Notes under the pieces: generated by a model
Seen by the model: the letters and a program-made list of their open reading frames with translations, nothing else
Told to the model about the DNA's origin: nothing
Databases searched by the model: none
Assembly (NCBI GenBank): GCA_963725185.1
Contig: CAVRXO010000008.1
Span: 75,236 to 139,235 of the forward strand
Source: VAZQ01 sp963725185
GTDB lineage: Bacteria; Pseudomonadota; Alphaproteobacteria; Rhizobiales; Xanthobacteraceae
Reading direction: 5' to 3'
Length of the DNA stretch: 64,000 nucleotides
Made by a program: the position numbers and the translations under genes
Shown: positions 10,572 to 20,046 of the stretch, in pieces
How positions within the stretch are numbered: position 1 is the first letter of the stretch
How the letters are laid out: each line of letters opens with the position of its first letter

Positions 10572-11656
10572 TATCGCAGCTTCAGCGTCGAAAGCCCTGC
10601 GAGCGCGAGCACCACCGAAACGATCCAGAACCGGATCACGATTTGCGGCTCGGTCCAGCCGAGCTGCTCGAAATGATGATGGATCGGCGCCATCCGGAAA
10701 ACGCGCTTGCCGGTCAGCTTGAAGGAAACGACCTGGACGATCACCGAAACCGCTTCGAGCACGAACAGCCCGCCGATCACGGCCAGCACGATCTCATGCT
10801 TGGTGGCGACCGCGATCGTGCCGATCATGCCGCCGAGCGCGAGCGAGCCGGTGTCGCCCATGAAGATCGAGGCCGGCGGCGCATTGAACCAGAGAAAGCC
10901 CAAGCCCGATCCGATTACCGCTCCGCACAGCACCGCCAGCTCCCCGGTGCCGGCCACGTAATGGATGTTGAGGTAATCGGCGAACACCGTGTTTCCGACC
11001 AGATAGGAGATGAAACCGAAGCTCAGCGCCGCGATGATGACGGGCACGATGGCGAGCCCGTCGAGCCCGTCGGTAAGGTTCACCGCATTGCCGGCCCCGA
11101 CGATGATGAAGGCGCCGAATACGACAAAGAACCAGCCGAGCGGAATCACCAGCTCCTTGAAGAACGGAAAGGTCAGCGAGGTGGCGAACGAGCCGCGTCC
11201 GAGATTGGCGATGGCAAAGCAGGCGACGCCGCCGATCAGCGCCTCGATCAGGAGGCGGGTGCGGCCCGCGAAGCCCGAATGGGTCTGCTTGGTGACCTTG
11301 AGATAGTCGTCATAGAAGCCGACGGCGCCGAAGCACAAGGTCACGCCCAGCACGATCCAGACATAGGGATTGGCCGGATTGGCCCACAACAGGGTCGACG
11401 CCACGATGCCGAACAGGATCATCAGCCCGCCCATGGTGGGCGTGCCCTTCTTGGTCACCAGATGCGATTGCGGTCCGTCGCTGCGGATCGGCTGGCCCTT
11501 GCCCTGCTTGAGCCGCAGGTGGTCGATGATCCACGGCCCGAACAGGAACACGAAGATCAGCGCCGTGATCATGGCCCCGCCGGTGCGAAACGTGATGTAG
11601 CGGAAGACGTTCAGGATCGAGACTTTTTCGGAAAGGTCGATCAGCCAATAGAACAT
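10571..11656 (-). CDS. mraY: Phospho-MurNAc-pentapeptide translocase MraY
   Basis: Inner-membrane enzyme transferring phospho-MurNAc-pentapeptide to undecaprenyl phosphate (lipid I). At 361 residues it has the usual length, with about ten membrane spans. Conserved motifs are KKGTPTMGGLM, the catalytic Asp pair in FYDDYLKV, NLTDGLDGLA, FMGDTGSLALGG, and the histidine loop MAPIHHHFEQLGW. The frame is intact. It sits between murF (4-base gap) and murD. Confidence 0.96.
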   Translation of the reverse strand: MFYWLIDLSEKVSILNVFRYITFRTGGAMITALIFVFLFGPWIIDHLRLKQGKGQPIRSDGPQSHLVTKKGTPTMGGLMILFGIVASTLLWANPANPYVWIVLGVTLCFGAVGFYDDYLKVTKQTHSGFAGRTRLLIEALIGGVACFAIANLGRGSFATSLTFPFFKELVIPLGWFFVVFGAFIIVGAGNAVNLTDGLDGLAIVPVIIAALSFGFISYLVGNTVFADYLNIHYVAGTGELAVLCGAVIGSGLGFLWFNAPPASIFMGDTGSLALGGMIGTIAVATKHEIVLAVIGGLFVLEAVSVIVQVVSFKLTGKRVFRMAPIHHHFEQLGWTEPQIVIRFWIVSVVLALAGLSTLKLR

Positions 11657-11660
11657 GGGG

Positions 11661-13106
11661 TCAGCCTTGCGCAGGGGCCGCTATGGATGCCTCGCGGCGG
11701 GAATAGCGGCGCTCGAGCGCCTTGACGATGGGTCCCATCCGGGAGCCGAGCGAGCCCTTCACCATGAGCGTGTCGCCAGGGCGGATGGCGGCGATCACCT
11801 GCGGCTCGAGCAGCGCGGAGGCCTCGGCATAGCCGCCCCGGCGCTCGGAAGGAAGAGCCTCCCACAGGGCCCGCATGAGCGGGCCACAGCAAAATACCAG
11901 GTCGATGCCGTGGGCGATGACCGGCTCGAACAGCTCACGATGCCATTCGGCGGCGCGCGGTCCGAGCTCCAGCATGTCGCCCAGAACGGCGATGCGCCGG
12001 CCGTGGGTCCCGATCGCGGCCTGTCCCAGGAGCGCGAGCGCCGCCCGCATCGAGGCCGGGTTGGCGTTGTAGCTCTCATCGATCAGCAGCGCCGGCCCCT
12101 CGCGGGTCTCCAGCGTGATGCGCGAGCCGCGACCGAGCGCCGGTCGCAACTGCGCCAGCGCCAGGCCGGCGAGCGCGAGATCGGCACCGACGAGGCGCGG
12201 CGGCGGCCAGCACCGCGAGCGAATTGTGCGCCAAGTGGCGCCCGGGAGCGCCGAGCTTATAGGCGAGGTCGGTGCCGAGGATGCGCGCCTGCACGGTGGA
12301 GCAGTCGGGATGCAATGCGGACTTGATCAGGCGCGCATCGGCCTTAGCATGCTCGCCGAACGAGACGATGCGATGAACGCCGGCAGCCTTTGCGCGCCGC
12401 TTAAGGCGGGCAAATTGCGCATTGTCGCGGTTGATGACGGCGGCTCCGCCGGGCTCGAGCCCGCGGAAGATCTCCGCCTTGGCGTCGGCAATCGCCGCAA
12501 GCGAGCCGAAGAATTCGAGATGCACCGGCTCGACCGTGGTGATGATCGCCACGTGGGGGCGCACCAGGGCCGTGAGCGCTGCAATCTCGCCGGCGTGATT
12601 CATCCCAAGCTCCAGCACCGCATAGCGCGCCGTCTGCGGGCAGCGGGCGAGCGAGAGCGGCACGCCCCAATGATTGTTGTAGGAGGCGACCGAGGCATGG
12701 GTCTCGCCGTCGGCCCCGAGCGCGAGGCGCAACGCCTCCTTGGTGCTGGTCTTGCCCACCGAGCCGGTGACGCCCAGGAATTTTGCCTGCGAACGCGCCC
12801 GCGCCGCCCGCGCCAGTCGCCGAGCCCGGCGAGCACGTCCGGCACGACCAGGAGCGGAGCCGGCGCCGGGAAGCCTGCACGCTTGTCGGCGGCCACGACC
12901 GCAAGGCCGGCGCCCGCCGCGAGCGCCGCGGCCACGAAGTCATGACCGTCGCGATGCTCGCCCGCGATGGCGAAGAATGCCTCGCCCCGATTGATGCTCC
13001 GGGTATCGATCGAGATTCCGGTGACGGCGGCGGGCAGCGGGCCGGCCTGCTCGGCGCCCATCGCCTGCGCCATCGTTTCGACGCTCCAGAGCGGCTCAAC
13101 GCTCAT
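11661..13106 (-). CDS. murF: UDP-N-acetylmuramoyl-tripeptide--D-Ala-D-Ala ligase, two frameshifts
   Basis: Adds the Ddl-made D-Ala-D-Ala dipeptide, giving the UDP-MurNAc pentapeptide. The N-terminus MSVEPLWSVETMAQAMGAEQ and GISIDTRSINRGEAFFAIAG is in one frame. The P-loop GSVGKTSTKEALRLAL, YNNHWGVPLSLAR and ELGMNHAGEIA are in a second. LLIDESYNANPASMRAAL and VLGDMLELG are in a third. Breaks lie near 12,775 and 12,150-12,190. The start overlaps the murE stop in ATGA fashion. All Mur ligase motifs survive, so I regard the gene as functional with sequence errors. Confidence 0.9.
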
Positions 13107-14560
13107 GCCGCCCCTCCTTGCTCGAGCGCAGCGGCGACCGCCTCATGGTCGCTGAATGGAAAGACCTGTTTGCCGACGATTTGGCCGGTTTCATGACCCT
13201 TGCCGGCGATGAGCAGGACGTCGCCGGCGCGCAACTCGGCGATCGCCGCGCGGATCGCCTCGCCGCGGTCGCCGATCTCGACCGCGCCCGGCGCCGCCTG
13301 CAGGATCGCGCCGCGGATCGCGGCCGCCTCTTCGCTTCTGGGATTGTCGTCGGTGACGACGACCCGATCGGCCTTCTCGGCCGCGATCTGCCCCATCATC
13401 GGCCGCTTTCCCGGATCGCGATCGCCGCCGGCGCCGAACACCACGACCAGCCGGCCGCTCACATAGGGACGCAGCGCATCGAGCGCCTTGGCGAGCGCGT
13501 CGGGCTTGTGGGCATAATCGACGAAGATCGATGCGCCGTTCCGTTCGCCCACCACCTCGAGACGGCCCTTGGCGCCCTTGAGCCGGGCGAGCGCGGCGAA
13601 AGCGGCGGCCGGCTCGCCACCGGTGGCAATGACGAGGCCGGCGGCGAGGAGCGCGTTCTCGACCTGGAAGTCGCCCACCAAGGGCAGGCGGAGCCGGTAA
13701 TCGTTGCCGGCATGCACGGCGTGCAGCGTCTGCGCAAATCCGTCGATCGCGTTCGCGACCAGGCGGATCCCTTCGCCCTTGCGGCCCACGGTCAGAAGGC
13801 GCAGGCGACGCTGCTTGGCGCACGCCACGACCGCATCGGCATGCTCATGATCGACGTTGATCACCGCGGCGCCGCCGCGCCGAACCAGATCCGCGAACAG
13901 CCGCAGCTTGGCGGCGAGATAGTCCTCCATGCCGGCATGATAATCGAGGTGATCGCGGCTGATATTGGTGAAGCCGCCGACCGCGATCCGCACGCCATCG
14001 AGCCGGTGCTGGTCGAGGCCGTGCGAGGAGGCCTCGAGCGCGAGATGGGTCACGCCCTCGCCGGCGAGCGTGTCTAGCTCGCGGTGCAACGCGACCGGGT
14101 CGGGCGTGGTCAGGGAGCCATAAACCTCGCGCTTGCCCGAGACCACTCCGACGGTGCCGATGCTCGCCGCCTCGTGACCGAGCGCCGCCCAGATCTGGCG
14201 CGTGAAGGCGGTGACCGAGGTCTTCCCGCTGGTGCCGGTGACGGCAGCGATGAGCTGCGGCTGGTCGGAGAAGAACTTGGCCGCGGCGAGCGCGAGCGAG
14301 CGGCGCGCGTCCTGGACCCTCACGAAGGCAACATCGGGAGGCAGCGGTGTCTGCGGCACCCGCTCCGCCATGATCGCCGCCGCGCCCGCGGCAAGTGCCT
14401 GCGCGACAAACCGCAGGCCGTCGTCCTTGCTCCCCGCCATTGCCACGAACAGCTCGCCCGCCTTTACGGTGCGGCTGTCGGCGCTGACGCCGCTGAGCTC
14501 GAGCGTCGCGAAGCGCGCGTCGCTGATGGAATCCACGGTAAGCAGGTGCTTGAGTTTCAT
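13103..14560 (-). CDS. murE: UDP-MurNAc-tripeptide synthetase, meso-diaminopimelate type
   Basis: Adds the third stem-peptide residue. The intact 485-residue product shows the P-loop AVTGTSGKTSVTAFTRQIW, GVSADSRTVKAGELFVAMAG near the N-terminus, TNISRDHLDYHAGMEDY, and VVFGAGGDRDPGKRPMMG. The DNPR motif in TDDNPRSEEAAAIR is the signature of enzymes that use meso-diaminopimelate rather than lysine, which fits a Gram-negative wall. It is the last intact frame before the frameshifted murF. Confidence 0.96.
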   Translation of the reverse strand: MKLKHLLTVDSISDARFATLELSGVSADSRTVKAGELFVAMAGSKDDGLRFVAQALAAGAAAIMAERVPQTPLPPDVAFVRVQDARRSLALAAAKFFSDQPQLIAAVTGTSGKTSVTAFTRQIWAALGHEAASIGTVGVVSGKREVYGSLTTPDPVALHRELDTLAGEGVTHLALEASSHGLDQHRLDGVRIAVGGFTNISRDHLDYHAGMEDYLAAKLRLFADLVRRGGAAVINVDHEHADAVVACAKQRRLRLLTVGRKGEGIRLVANAIDGFAQTLHAVHAGNDYRLRLPLVGDFQVENALLAAGLVIATGGEPAAAFAALARLKGAKGRLEVVGERNGASIFVDYAHKPDALAKALDALRPYVSGRLVVVFGAGGDRDPGKRPMMGQIAAEKADRVVVTDDNPRSEEAAAIRGAILQAAPGAVEIGDRGEAIRAAIAELRAGDVLLIAGKGHETGQIVGKQVFPFSDHEAVAAALEQGGAA

Positions 14561-14563
14561 GGT

Positions 14564-14645
14564 GGCGAATAGTGAGTGGCTAATAGCGAATAGGGAAGAG
14601 GGAGCCGACAGATTAGTCTACTCTATTCGCCATTCGCTATTCGCC
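14564..14645. repeat. GCGAATAG-type inverted repeat between ftsI and murE
   Basis: The left arm at 14564-14593 contains GGCGAATAG and TAGCGAATAG units. The right arm at 14623-14645 is the imperfect complement with CTATTCGCC, CATTCGC and TATTCGCC. It is AT-richer than its surroundings and fills the 92-base gap. The repeated GCGAATA/TATTCGC octamer pattern suggests a mobile palindromic element rather than a promoter. Confidence 0.65.
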
Positions 14646-14652
14646 AACTCCG

Positions 14653-16422
14653 CTACCGGCTGGCCGTCGACGTTCCCAGGATCAACTGGTCCGCGGGCGG
14701 CAGGTCGAAACGCGGCTGGATGCCAAGCAGAGGGGCAATCCGCGCGATCACCAATCCGCCGGTCGGCACCGCATTCCAGCCGGAGGTGCGAAATCCGTGG
14801 GTTTCCGGCAACGGCTGCGGCTCGTCGAGCATGATCAGAAGAAGGTATTGGGGATCGTCGGCCGGCAGCACGGCGGTGAATGAATTGAGCACGCGATCCT
14901 TCGAATACCGCCCGCCGACGACCTTTTCCGATGTCCCGGTCTTGCCGCCCACATAATAGCCCGGCACGTCGGCCTGCTTGGCGGTGCCCTTCTCGGCGTT
15001 GAGCCGCATCAGGTAGCGCATCTTGTCGCTGGTCTCGGTCTTGATCACCCGGGTCGCGATCGCCTGCGCCTGTTCCTCGGTGCGTCGCAGGAAGGTCGGC
15101 GGAATGAGATAGCCGCCGTTCATGAGCGCGCAGATCCCCATCACGGCTTGCAAGGGCGCGACCGAAAGCCCATGGCCGAACGCGATGGTGATGGTGTTGA
15201 GCTCGCCCCAATGCTTGGGAACGATCGGCTCGGCGCTTTCGGGCAATTCGGTGCGCAAGCGGTCGAGCTGGCCGAGCTTTTTCAGGAACGCCTTGTGCTG
15301 GTCGACCCCCATGGCGAGCGCGATGCGCGCGGCGCCGATATTCGACGAATAGGTGAAGACCTCCGACAGGGTCAGAAACCGGTTCTCCGCGTGGTAATCG
15401 TGGATCTCGAACTTGCCGAAATGCAGCGGCACGCGCGCGTCGAAGGTCGAGTTGAGATTGATCTTGCCGGAATCGAGCGCCATCGCCAGCGTCAGCGCCT
15501 TGAAGGTCGAGCCCATCTCGTAGACGCCGGTGGTGAGGCGGTTGATCCGGTTCGGATCGAGCGCCTCGCGCGGATTGTTGGGATCATAATCCGGCACCGA
15601 GACCATCGAGACGATCTCGCCGGTCCGCACCCCCACGATGAGACCGGCCGCCGCCTTGGCCTTGAACTTGTCGCGCGCCTTGATCAGCTCTTCGCGCAGC
15701 GCATGCTGCACGCGCAGGTCGACGGCGAGCTTGACCGGCTCCTGCAGCCGGTCGGTGGCAAGACCGGCCATGTGCAGATCGGCAAGCCCGCTGCTGTCGA
15801 GCCATTTCTCGATGCCGGCAATGCCCTGATTGTCGATATTGACATGCCCGATGAGATGCGAGACCTCGGCGCCATTGGGATAGACGCGCTTGTTCTCGGG
15901 GAGGAAGCCGATGCCCGGCAGGCCGAGCCGATAGATCTCCGCCCGCTGCTTGGGCGTGATGTCGCGCTTGAGCCAGACGAAATGACGCTTGGAGCCGAGC
16001 CGCTCGCGCAGCTCCACGGCATCGAGATCCGGCAGCACGCCGCTGAGCAGCTCGGTCGCCTCGTCGACATCGATGATGCGGTTGGGCTCCGCGAACAGCG
16101 AGGGCGTGCGCACGTCGGTTGCCAGGATCTCACCGCGGCGGTCGAGAATGTCGGGCCGCGCGGTCGCCACCGCGTCCTGCGCCATCGTGCGCCGCCCCAT
16201 ATGGCCCTCGGGCACCGCCCCGAACATGATCAGCCGGCCGGCGATGACCGCATAGCCGAGCGCGAAGACCATGATGGCGAGCCCGAGCCGCGCCTTGGTC
16301 TTGGCCGCCCGATCGACATTGCGGCCATACAGCAGCGTGCGCACGAGCGAGCGGCGCCAGGGAGCCTTCGTTGCCGAAGGCGCTTGCGCGGGCGGTGCCT
16401 GGGTTGGATCGATTGCCGTCAT
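14653..16422 (-). CDS. ftsI: Septal transpeptidase FtsI (PBP3)
   Basis: Class B penicillin-binding protein cross-linking septal peptidoglycan. The 589-residue product has a 45-residue cytoplasmic tail, one membrane helix (about 46-66), a pedestal domain and the transpeptidase domain. Active-site motifs are S305-T-F-K308 (GSTFKALTLAM), S359-S-N361 (YSSNIGAARIA) and K494-T-G496 (YVGGKTGTSEK). The start overlaps the ftsL stop by 4 bases. It works with FtsW encoded downstream. Confidence 0.96.
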   Translation of the reverse strand: MTAIDPTQAPPAQAPSATKAPWRRSLVRTLLYGRNVDRAAKTKARLGLAIMVFALGYAVIAGRLIMFGAVPEGHMGRRTMAQDAVATARPDILDRRGEILATDVRTPSLFAEPNRIIDVDEATELLSGVLPDLDAVELRERLGSKRHFVWLKRDITPKQRAEIYRLGLPGIGFLPENKRVYPNGAEVSHLIGHVNIDNQGIAGIEKWLDSSGLADLHMAGLATDRLQEPVKLAVDLRVQHALREELIKARDKFKAKAAAGLIVGVRTGEIVSMVSVPDYDPNNPREALDPNRINRLTTGVYEMGSTFKALTLAMALDSGKINLNSTFDARVPLHFGKFEIHDYHAENRFLTLSEVFTYSSNIGAARIALAMGVDQHKAFLKKLGQLDRLRTELPESAEPIVPKHWGELNTITIAFGHGLSVAPLQAVMGICALMNGGYLIPPTFLRRTEEQAQAIATRVIKTETSDKMRYLMRLNAEKGTAKQADVPGYYVGGKTGTSEKVVGGRYSKDRVLNSFTAVLPADDPQYLLLIMLDEPQPLPETHGFRTSGWNAVPTGGLVIARIAPLLGIQPRFDLPPADQLILGTSTASR

Positions 16423-16796
16423 CGGGCCCTTCCCGGCGCTGGAATGCTGGCGGTCGGCGTCTCGCGGCTTTCCAGCAGGTTGCCGATCGGATCGGGCGAA
16501 TCGGGCGGCACCAGATCGGGCGGCCGCTCCGGCAGATGATCGAGCTGATCGAATTGGTGGCTATCGATCATCCGCAAGGACAGATGCCGCTGCGCCAATT
16601 CCTGGATGCGGATGGGATTGTCGAGCTTGGACCACTGCGCACGCAGGTCGGCGACGGCATCGTGCTCGCGCCTGATATCCAGGCGCAGGCGCGCGACCTG
16701 CTCGGCCTTGCGGGTGGATTCGAACTTGATCCGGTAGACATAGACCGCCGCAACCACCAGGGCCACGATCACGCAGATGTTGAGGAGGCGTATCAT
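16419..16796 (-). CDS. ftsL: Cell division protein FtsL
   Basis: Small bitopic divisome protein, 125 residues. It starts MIRLLNICVIVALVVAAVYV, a membrane helix beginning almost at the N-terminus. A heptad-like coiled coil follows (about residues 30-80, LRLDIRREHDAVADLRAQW and QELAQRHL). The C-terminus is Pro-rich. Position between rsmH and ftsI with 4-base overlaps at both ends supports the call, since FtsL sequences are poorly conserved. Confidence 0.9.
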   Translation of the reverse strand: MIRLLNICVIVALVVAAVYVYRIKFESTRKAEQVARLRLDIRREHDAVADLRAQWSKLDNPIRIQELAQRHLSLRMIDSHQFDQLDHLPERPPDLVPPDSPDPIGNLLESRETPTASIPAPGRAR

Positions 16797-17836
16797 GCTG
16801 GGCGCCCCCGCAAGACATCCGCAAGCGAGGGCAGACGCGGGAGGCGCGGCTCGGCTGCGTCTTGTTGATGCGCCGCCGCGGTGCGCTCGGCCGCCCGCAG
16901 CTTGGCCGAGCGGGCGCGCGGATTGGCGGCGATCTCCGATTCATCGGGGGTCACCGGCCGGCCGGTCAGGAGGCGAAACGTCGGCGCCGCACGCACCAGC
17001 TCCGGCAGATGCCGCGAGCCGGCGCTGTGGCGGCCGCGCTCGACCAGGAAGGTCTTGACGATCCGGTCTTCCAGCGAATGAAACGACACCACCACCAGCC
17101 GCCCGCCCGGCTTGAGCACGGCTTCGGCGGCCGCCAAGGCGGCGGCGAGCTCGTGCAGCTCCTCGTTGAGGAAGATGCGCAGCGCCTGAAATGTGCGGGT
17201 GGCCGGATGGATGGCGCCTGGCCGCGCGCGCGCGACGCGCTCGATCACGCTCGACAGCCCCAAGGTGGTGCGGATCGGCGCTTGGCTGCGCGCCGCCACG
17301 ATGGCGCGGGCGATGGCGCGGGCATGACGCTCCTCGCCGAGCGACTTGATGATGAAAGCAAGATCGCGCTCCGAAGCGGCCGCGATCACATCGGCCGCGG
17401 TCGGACCGGCATCGCCCATGCGCATGTCGAGCGGACCGTCCTGGCGGAACGAGAAGCCCCGCTCCGCCTCGTCGAGCTGCATCGATGAGACGCCGAGATC
17501 GCAGACCACGCCGTCGACCAGCGCGTGGTCGCAGCCCGCCACCACCTGCTCGAGATTGGAGAAGCGCTCCTGCAGCAGGACGAGCCGGCCGCCCGCCTCC
17601 TGCACCAAGCCGGCGCCGCGGGCGACTGCGCTCGCGTCCCGATCGATCGCGATCACTCTGGCATCGGCGGCCGCCAGGATCGCGCGGGCATAGCCGCCGG
17701 CCCCGAACGTCGCGTCCACATAGATGCCGCCGTCACGAACGCCGAGAAACGCGATCGCCGGATGGACGAGCACGGGAATGTGGCGGGCAGGTCCGCCAGC
17801 GACAACGGGGGTTCCGCCGTCGCTGCCCGCCGTCAT
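16793..17836 (-). CDS. rsmH: 16S rRNA (cytosine-1402-N4)-methyltransferase RsmH (MraW)
   Basis: SAM-dependent enzyme methylating N4 of C1402 in the 16S rRNA decoding site. The product has about 347 residues. Its motifs are GGPARHIPVLVHPAIAFL near the N-terminus, SAM motif YVDATFGAGGYARAILAA, CDLGVSSMQLDEAERGFSFR, ATRTFQALRIFLNEEL and VVVSFHSLEDRIVKTFL. The ATG at 17836 overlaps the mraZ stop (ATGA). The frame is open further upstream, but that part is only the mraZ antiframe. Confidence 0.95.
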   Translation of the reverse strand: MTAGSDGGTPVVAGGPARHIPVLVHPAIAFLGVRDGGIYVDATFGAGGYARAILAAADARVIAIDRDASAVARGAGLVQEAGGRLVLLQERFSNLEQVVAGCDHALVDGVVCDLGVSSMQLDEAERGFSFRQDGPLDMRMGDAGPTAADVIAAASERDLAFIIKSLGEERHARAIARAIVAARSQAPIRTTLGLSSVIERVARARPGAIHPATRTFQALRIFLNEELHELAAALAAAEAVLKPGGRLVVVSFHSLEDRIVKTFLVERGRHSAGSRHLPELVRAAPTFRLLTGRPVTPDESEIAANPRARSAKLRAAERTAAAHQQDAAEPRLPRLPSLADVLRGRPA

Positions 17837-18312
17837 TCCCGCGCTCCGTGCGGGTTCTGCGCCGCAACCCGGGAGCTCAATTGCTTCTTGAGCGCGCGAA
17901 CTTTCGCCGTGGCCTCGGCCAGCTCGGCGCGGAAGCGTTCGGGTTCCCAGATCTGAAACTTGTGACCAAGGCCGGCAAAGGCGACAGCATCGCCAATTCC
18001 GGCATGCGACTTGAGGGCTTCGGAGAGGATCACCCTCCCCTCGCCGTCGATCTTCAGGACTTCGCTGGTGCCGTAGAGGGCGGCCGCGAGTTGTTCGCGC
18101 TCTTCCGAATAGAGCGGAAAGCGCGTAATCAGCGCCTCGATATCGGCCAGCAACGCATTGCCCCCGGCATCCAGCGCCGACCGGTCGAGCGTGCGGTAGC
18201 AGTAGAGGCCCTCGAAGCCATCGCGGGCGAGGACCGCGCGGAAAGAGGCCGGAATCGAGACCCGCCCCTTCGCGTCCAGACGCAACGTGTAATGCGACAC
18301 GAAGCGGTCCAT
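17833..18312 (-). CDS. mraZ: Transcriptional regulator MraZ
   Basis: Cluster-specific DNA-binding protein with two AbrB-like swapped-hairpin halves. The product has 159 residues. The first half begins RFVSHYTLRLDAKGRVSIPA and the second carries LKIDGEGRVILSEALKSHAG; the repeated DxxGRVxxP/S motif is the family signature. In Escherichia coli MraZ represses its own operon. Four TGGG boxes at 18440-18473 lie 128 bases upstream of the ATG and are the likely operator. Confidence 0.95.
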   Translation of the reverse strand: MDRFVSHYTLRLDAKGRVSIPASFRAVLARDGFEGLYCYRTLDRSALDAGGNALLADIEALITRFPLYSEEREQLAAALYGTSEVLKIDGEGRVILSEALKSHAGIGDAVAFAGLGHKFQIWEPERFRAELAEATAKVRALKKQLSSRVAAQNPHGARE

Positions 18313-18439
18313 GGCGCCCCTTGTCCCCCCGCCCCGGCTCGTCCGGCGTCGGGGCCTGAGCCGCCGGCCCGACCGAGAACTGGGCCGCCCCGGTACGCCC
18401 AAATCCATGCCCGACGAGGGAGGAGAGAGCGCCGGCATA

Positions 18440-18473
18440 TGGGATATTATGGGCTACCATGGGACCACTTGGG
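18440..18473. promoter_or_regulatory. Candidate MraZ operator: four TGGG boxes at 10-base spacing
   Basis: On the plus strand TGGG occurs at 18440, 18450, 18460 and 18470, exactly 10 bases apart. Known proteobacterial MraZ sites are direct TGGGN repeats with 5-base spacers, the same period. The array is 128 bases upstream of the mraZ start, where the dcw promoter should be. Known operators usually have three boxes; here there are four. Confidence 0.8.
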
Positions 18474-18885
18474 CGTCAATGCAACAGGCCGGCAGCAACC
18501 GCCGCCGCTCAGCAACTGCTCATTAACGGTGACCGGACTTAAGGAATCGTTGACCTCAGGGTCACGCGGCCCACTTCATTGCCTTGAGCAACAGCGACCG
18601 TGTCGGATCCAGGGGAAGCGAACCCTGCGTCGCCGGCACCGACAACGATTGCGGAAAATCCGTCAGCGATTCTCCTGGCATATGACGCACAATCCTCGCA
18701 GTGGTTCCGACCTGTGTCCTTGCGGTAACAACCGCCGGCATTCCACCGCGGTAGCCGATTCACGACTTTACTTTCGCACGCCGGTTTTGCGACAAGGGGT
18801 AAGTCGCCGCGGGGGGCTGGGGGCCTTTCCGGCGAAGCGTTTCGCAAGCAGTATTGCGTTCCTCTCTCATCTCAATGGTCGGTGT
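18474..18885. other. Intergenic region between the dcw operator and the amidase gene
   Basis: About 410 bases between two divergent units. It should contain the promoters of the dcw operon (leftward) and the amidase gene (rightward). I see no convincing gene, RNA or terminator in it, and I cannot pick out a -35/-10 pair with confidence. Confidence 0.5.
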
Positions 18886-19668
18886 ATGGTTGCGCTCGTG
18901 TCAGCGTTTCGACCCGATTCCTGTGTAGTGGCCGAGGTGCGGGCTTCGCCGAATCACGGCGAGCGCAAGCTTGACGCCAAGCCCGACATGATCGTGCTGC
19001 ACTACACCGGCATGGCGGATGCCGCGGCGGCACTCAGCAAGCTGTGCTCGGCGGGCAGCGAGGTCTCCGCCCATTACGTGGTCATGGAGGACGGCTACAT
19101 CGTCCAATGCGTGCCGGAAGCGCGCCGCGCCTGGCATGCGGGCTCGGCCGCCTGGGAGGGCGAGTCCGACATCAATTCATGCTCGATCGGGATCGAGATC
19201 GCCAATCCCGGCCACAGTCACGGCTATCCCGATTTTCCCAAGCGGCAGATCGCGGCCGTGACCACCCTTTGCCGCAGCATCTTCACGCGCCACCGCATTC
19301 CGGCCTGGCGCGTGCTGGGGCATTCGGATGTCGCCCCCAGCCGCAAGCAGGATCCGGGCGAAAAATTCCCTTGGCGGGTGCTGCACGACGCCGGCATCGG
19401 GATTTGGGTCAAGCCCGCACCGATCACCCCAACTGGAGCGGTCTTCGCCTTCGGCGCAAACGATCCGGCCATTGCGGACATCAAGGCGCAGCTCGCCCGC
19501 TACGGCTACGACGTCGCCGCCTCCGGCGATTTCGACGGTGCGACCCGGGACGTCATCGCGGCGTTCCAGCGGCATTTCCGCCCCGCCCGGGTGGACGGGG
19601 TCGCCGATGCGTCCACCATCGTCACCATCAAGGCCGTGGTCGCGGCGCGTGCGGCGCTGGCCAAGTAA
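18886..19668 (+). CDS. N-acetylmuramoyl-L-alanine amidase (AmiD/AmpD-like) with peptidoglycan-binding domain
   Basis: Zinc amidase of the Amidase_2 family that cleaves between MurNAc and the stem peptide. Of its 260 residues, about 15-170 form the catalytic domain: MIVLHYTGMADAA (first zinc His), SAHYVVMEDGYIVQCV, ARRAWHAGSAAW, and VLGHSDVAPSRKQDPG, which holds the last ligand and the catalytic Lys region. A C-terminal PG_binding_1 domain follows (about 190-255, GYDVAASGDFDGATRDVIAAFQRHF). No clear signal peptide is visible at the chosen ATG, so a cytoplasmic recycling role is possible. It is divergent from mraZ and probably a single-gene unit. Confidence 0.9.
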   Translation: MVALVSAFRPDSCVVAEVRASPNHGERKLDAKPDMIVLHYTGMADAAAALSKLCSAGSEVSAHYVVMEDGYIVQCVPEARRAWHAGSAAWEGESDINSCSIGIEIANPGHSHGYPDFPKRQIAAVTTLCRSIFTRHRIPAWRVLGHSDVAPSRKQDPGEKFPWRVLHDAGIGIWVKPAPITPTGAVFAFGANDPAIADIKAQLARYGYDVAASGDFDGATRDVIAAFQRHFRPARVDGVADASTIVTIKAVVAARAALAK

Positions 19669-20046
19669 GAGACGAAACGGCCGCGGTCTCATTGCTTCCA
19701 TTCCAACTTTCAATTTTCCGAGTCCGCCGATTTGGCCGCTGGTCGAGATATCAATAAGTTGATGCATCGAGCGCCGCGCCGGTGTTGAACGAGGCTTCCG
19801 CATTATTGATCGAAGATCGCCGCGCGCACGGCCGCGGGCGTCACGAAAGAAACGCATACCTAGTTGACTTGGAAACGCATGCCTCGTTTTAGGCGCGGCC
19901 ATGGTACGAACCGCGCGGCGGGCCTCGGCGGTTGCAGGCGCCACCCGCGGACATCATCATGGCGCCTCATGTGTGGTATGCCTCAGAGAGGCCAAATGTG
20001 AGTGCAGGACAGACCCAACAACGGGTCTGACGGCGGAGTCCGGCAG
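19669..20046. other. Intergenic region before the large sensor kinase
   Basis: About 380 bases with lower GC than the flanks in places (GATATCAATAAGTTGATGCATC near 19,747). It should hold the promoter of the large kinase gene. I see no gene, repeat or terminator that I can support. Confidence 0.5.

Noticed and set aside
17485..18885. A long upstream extension of the amidase frame
   Set aside because: It runs antisense through rsmH and mraZ and across their operator. Homology starts only after the ATG at 18,886.
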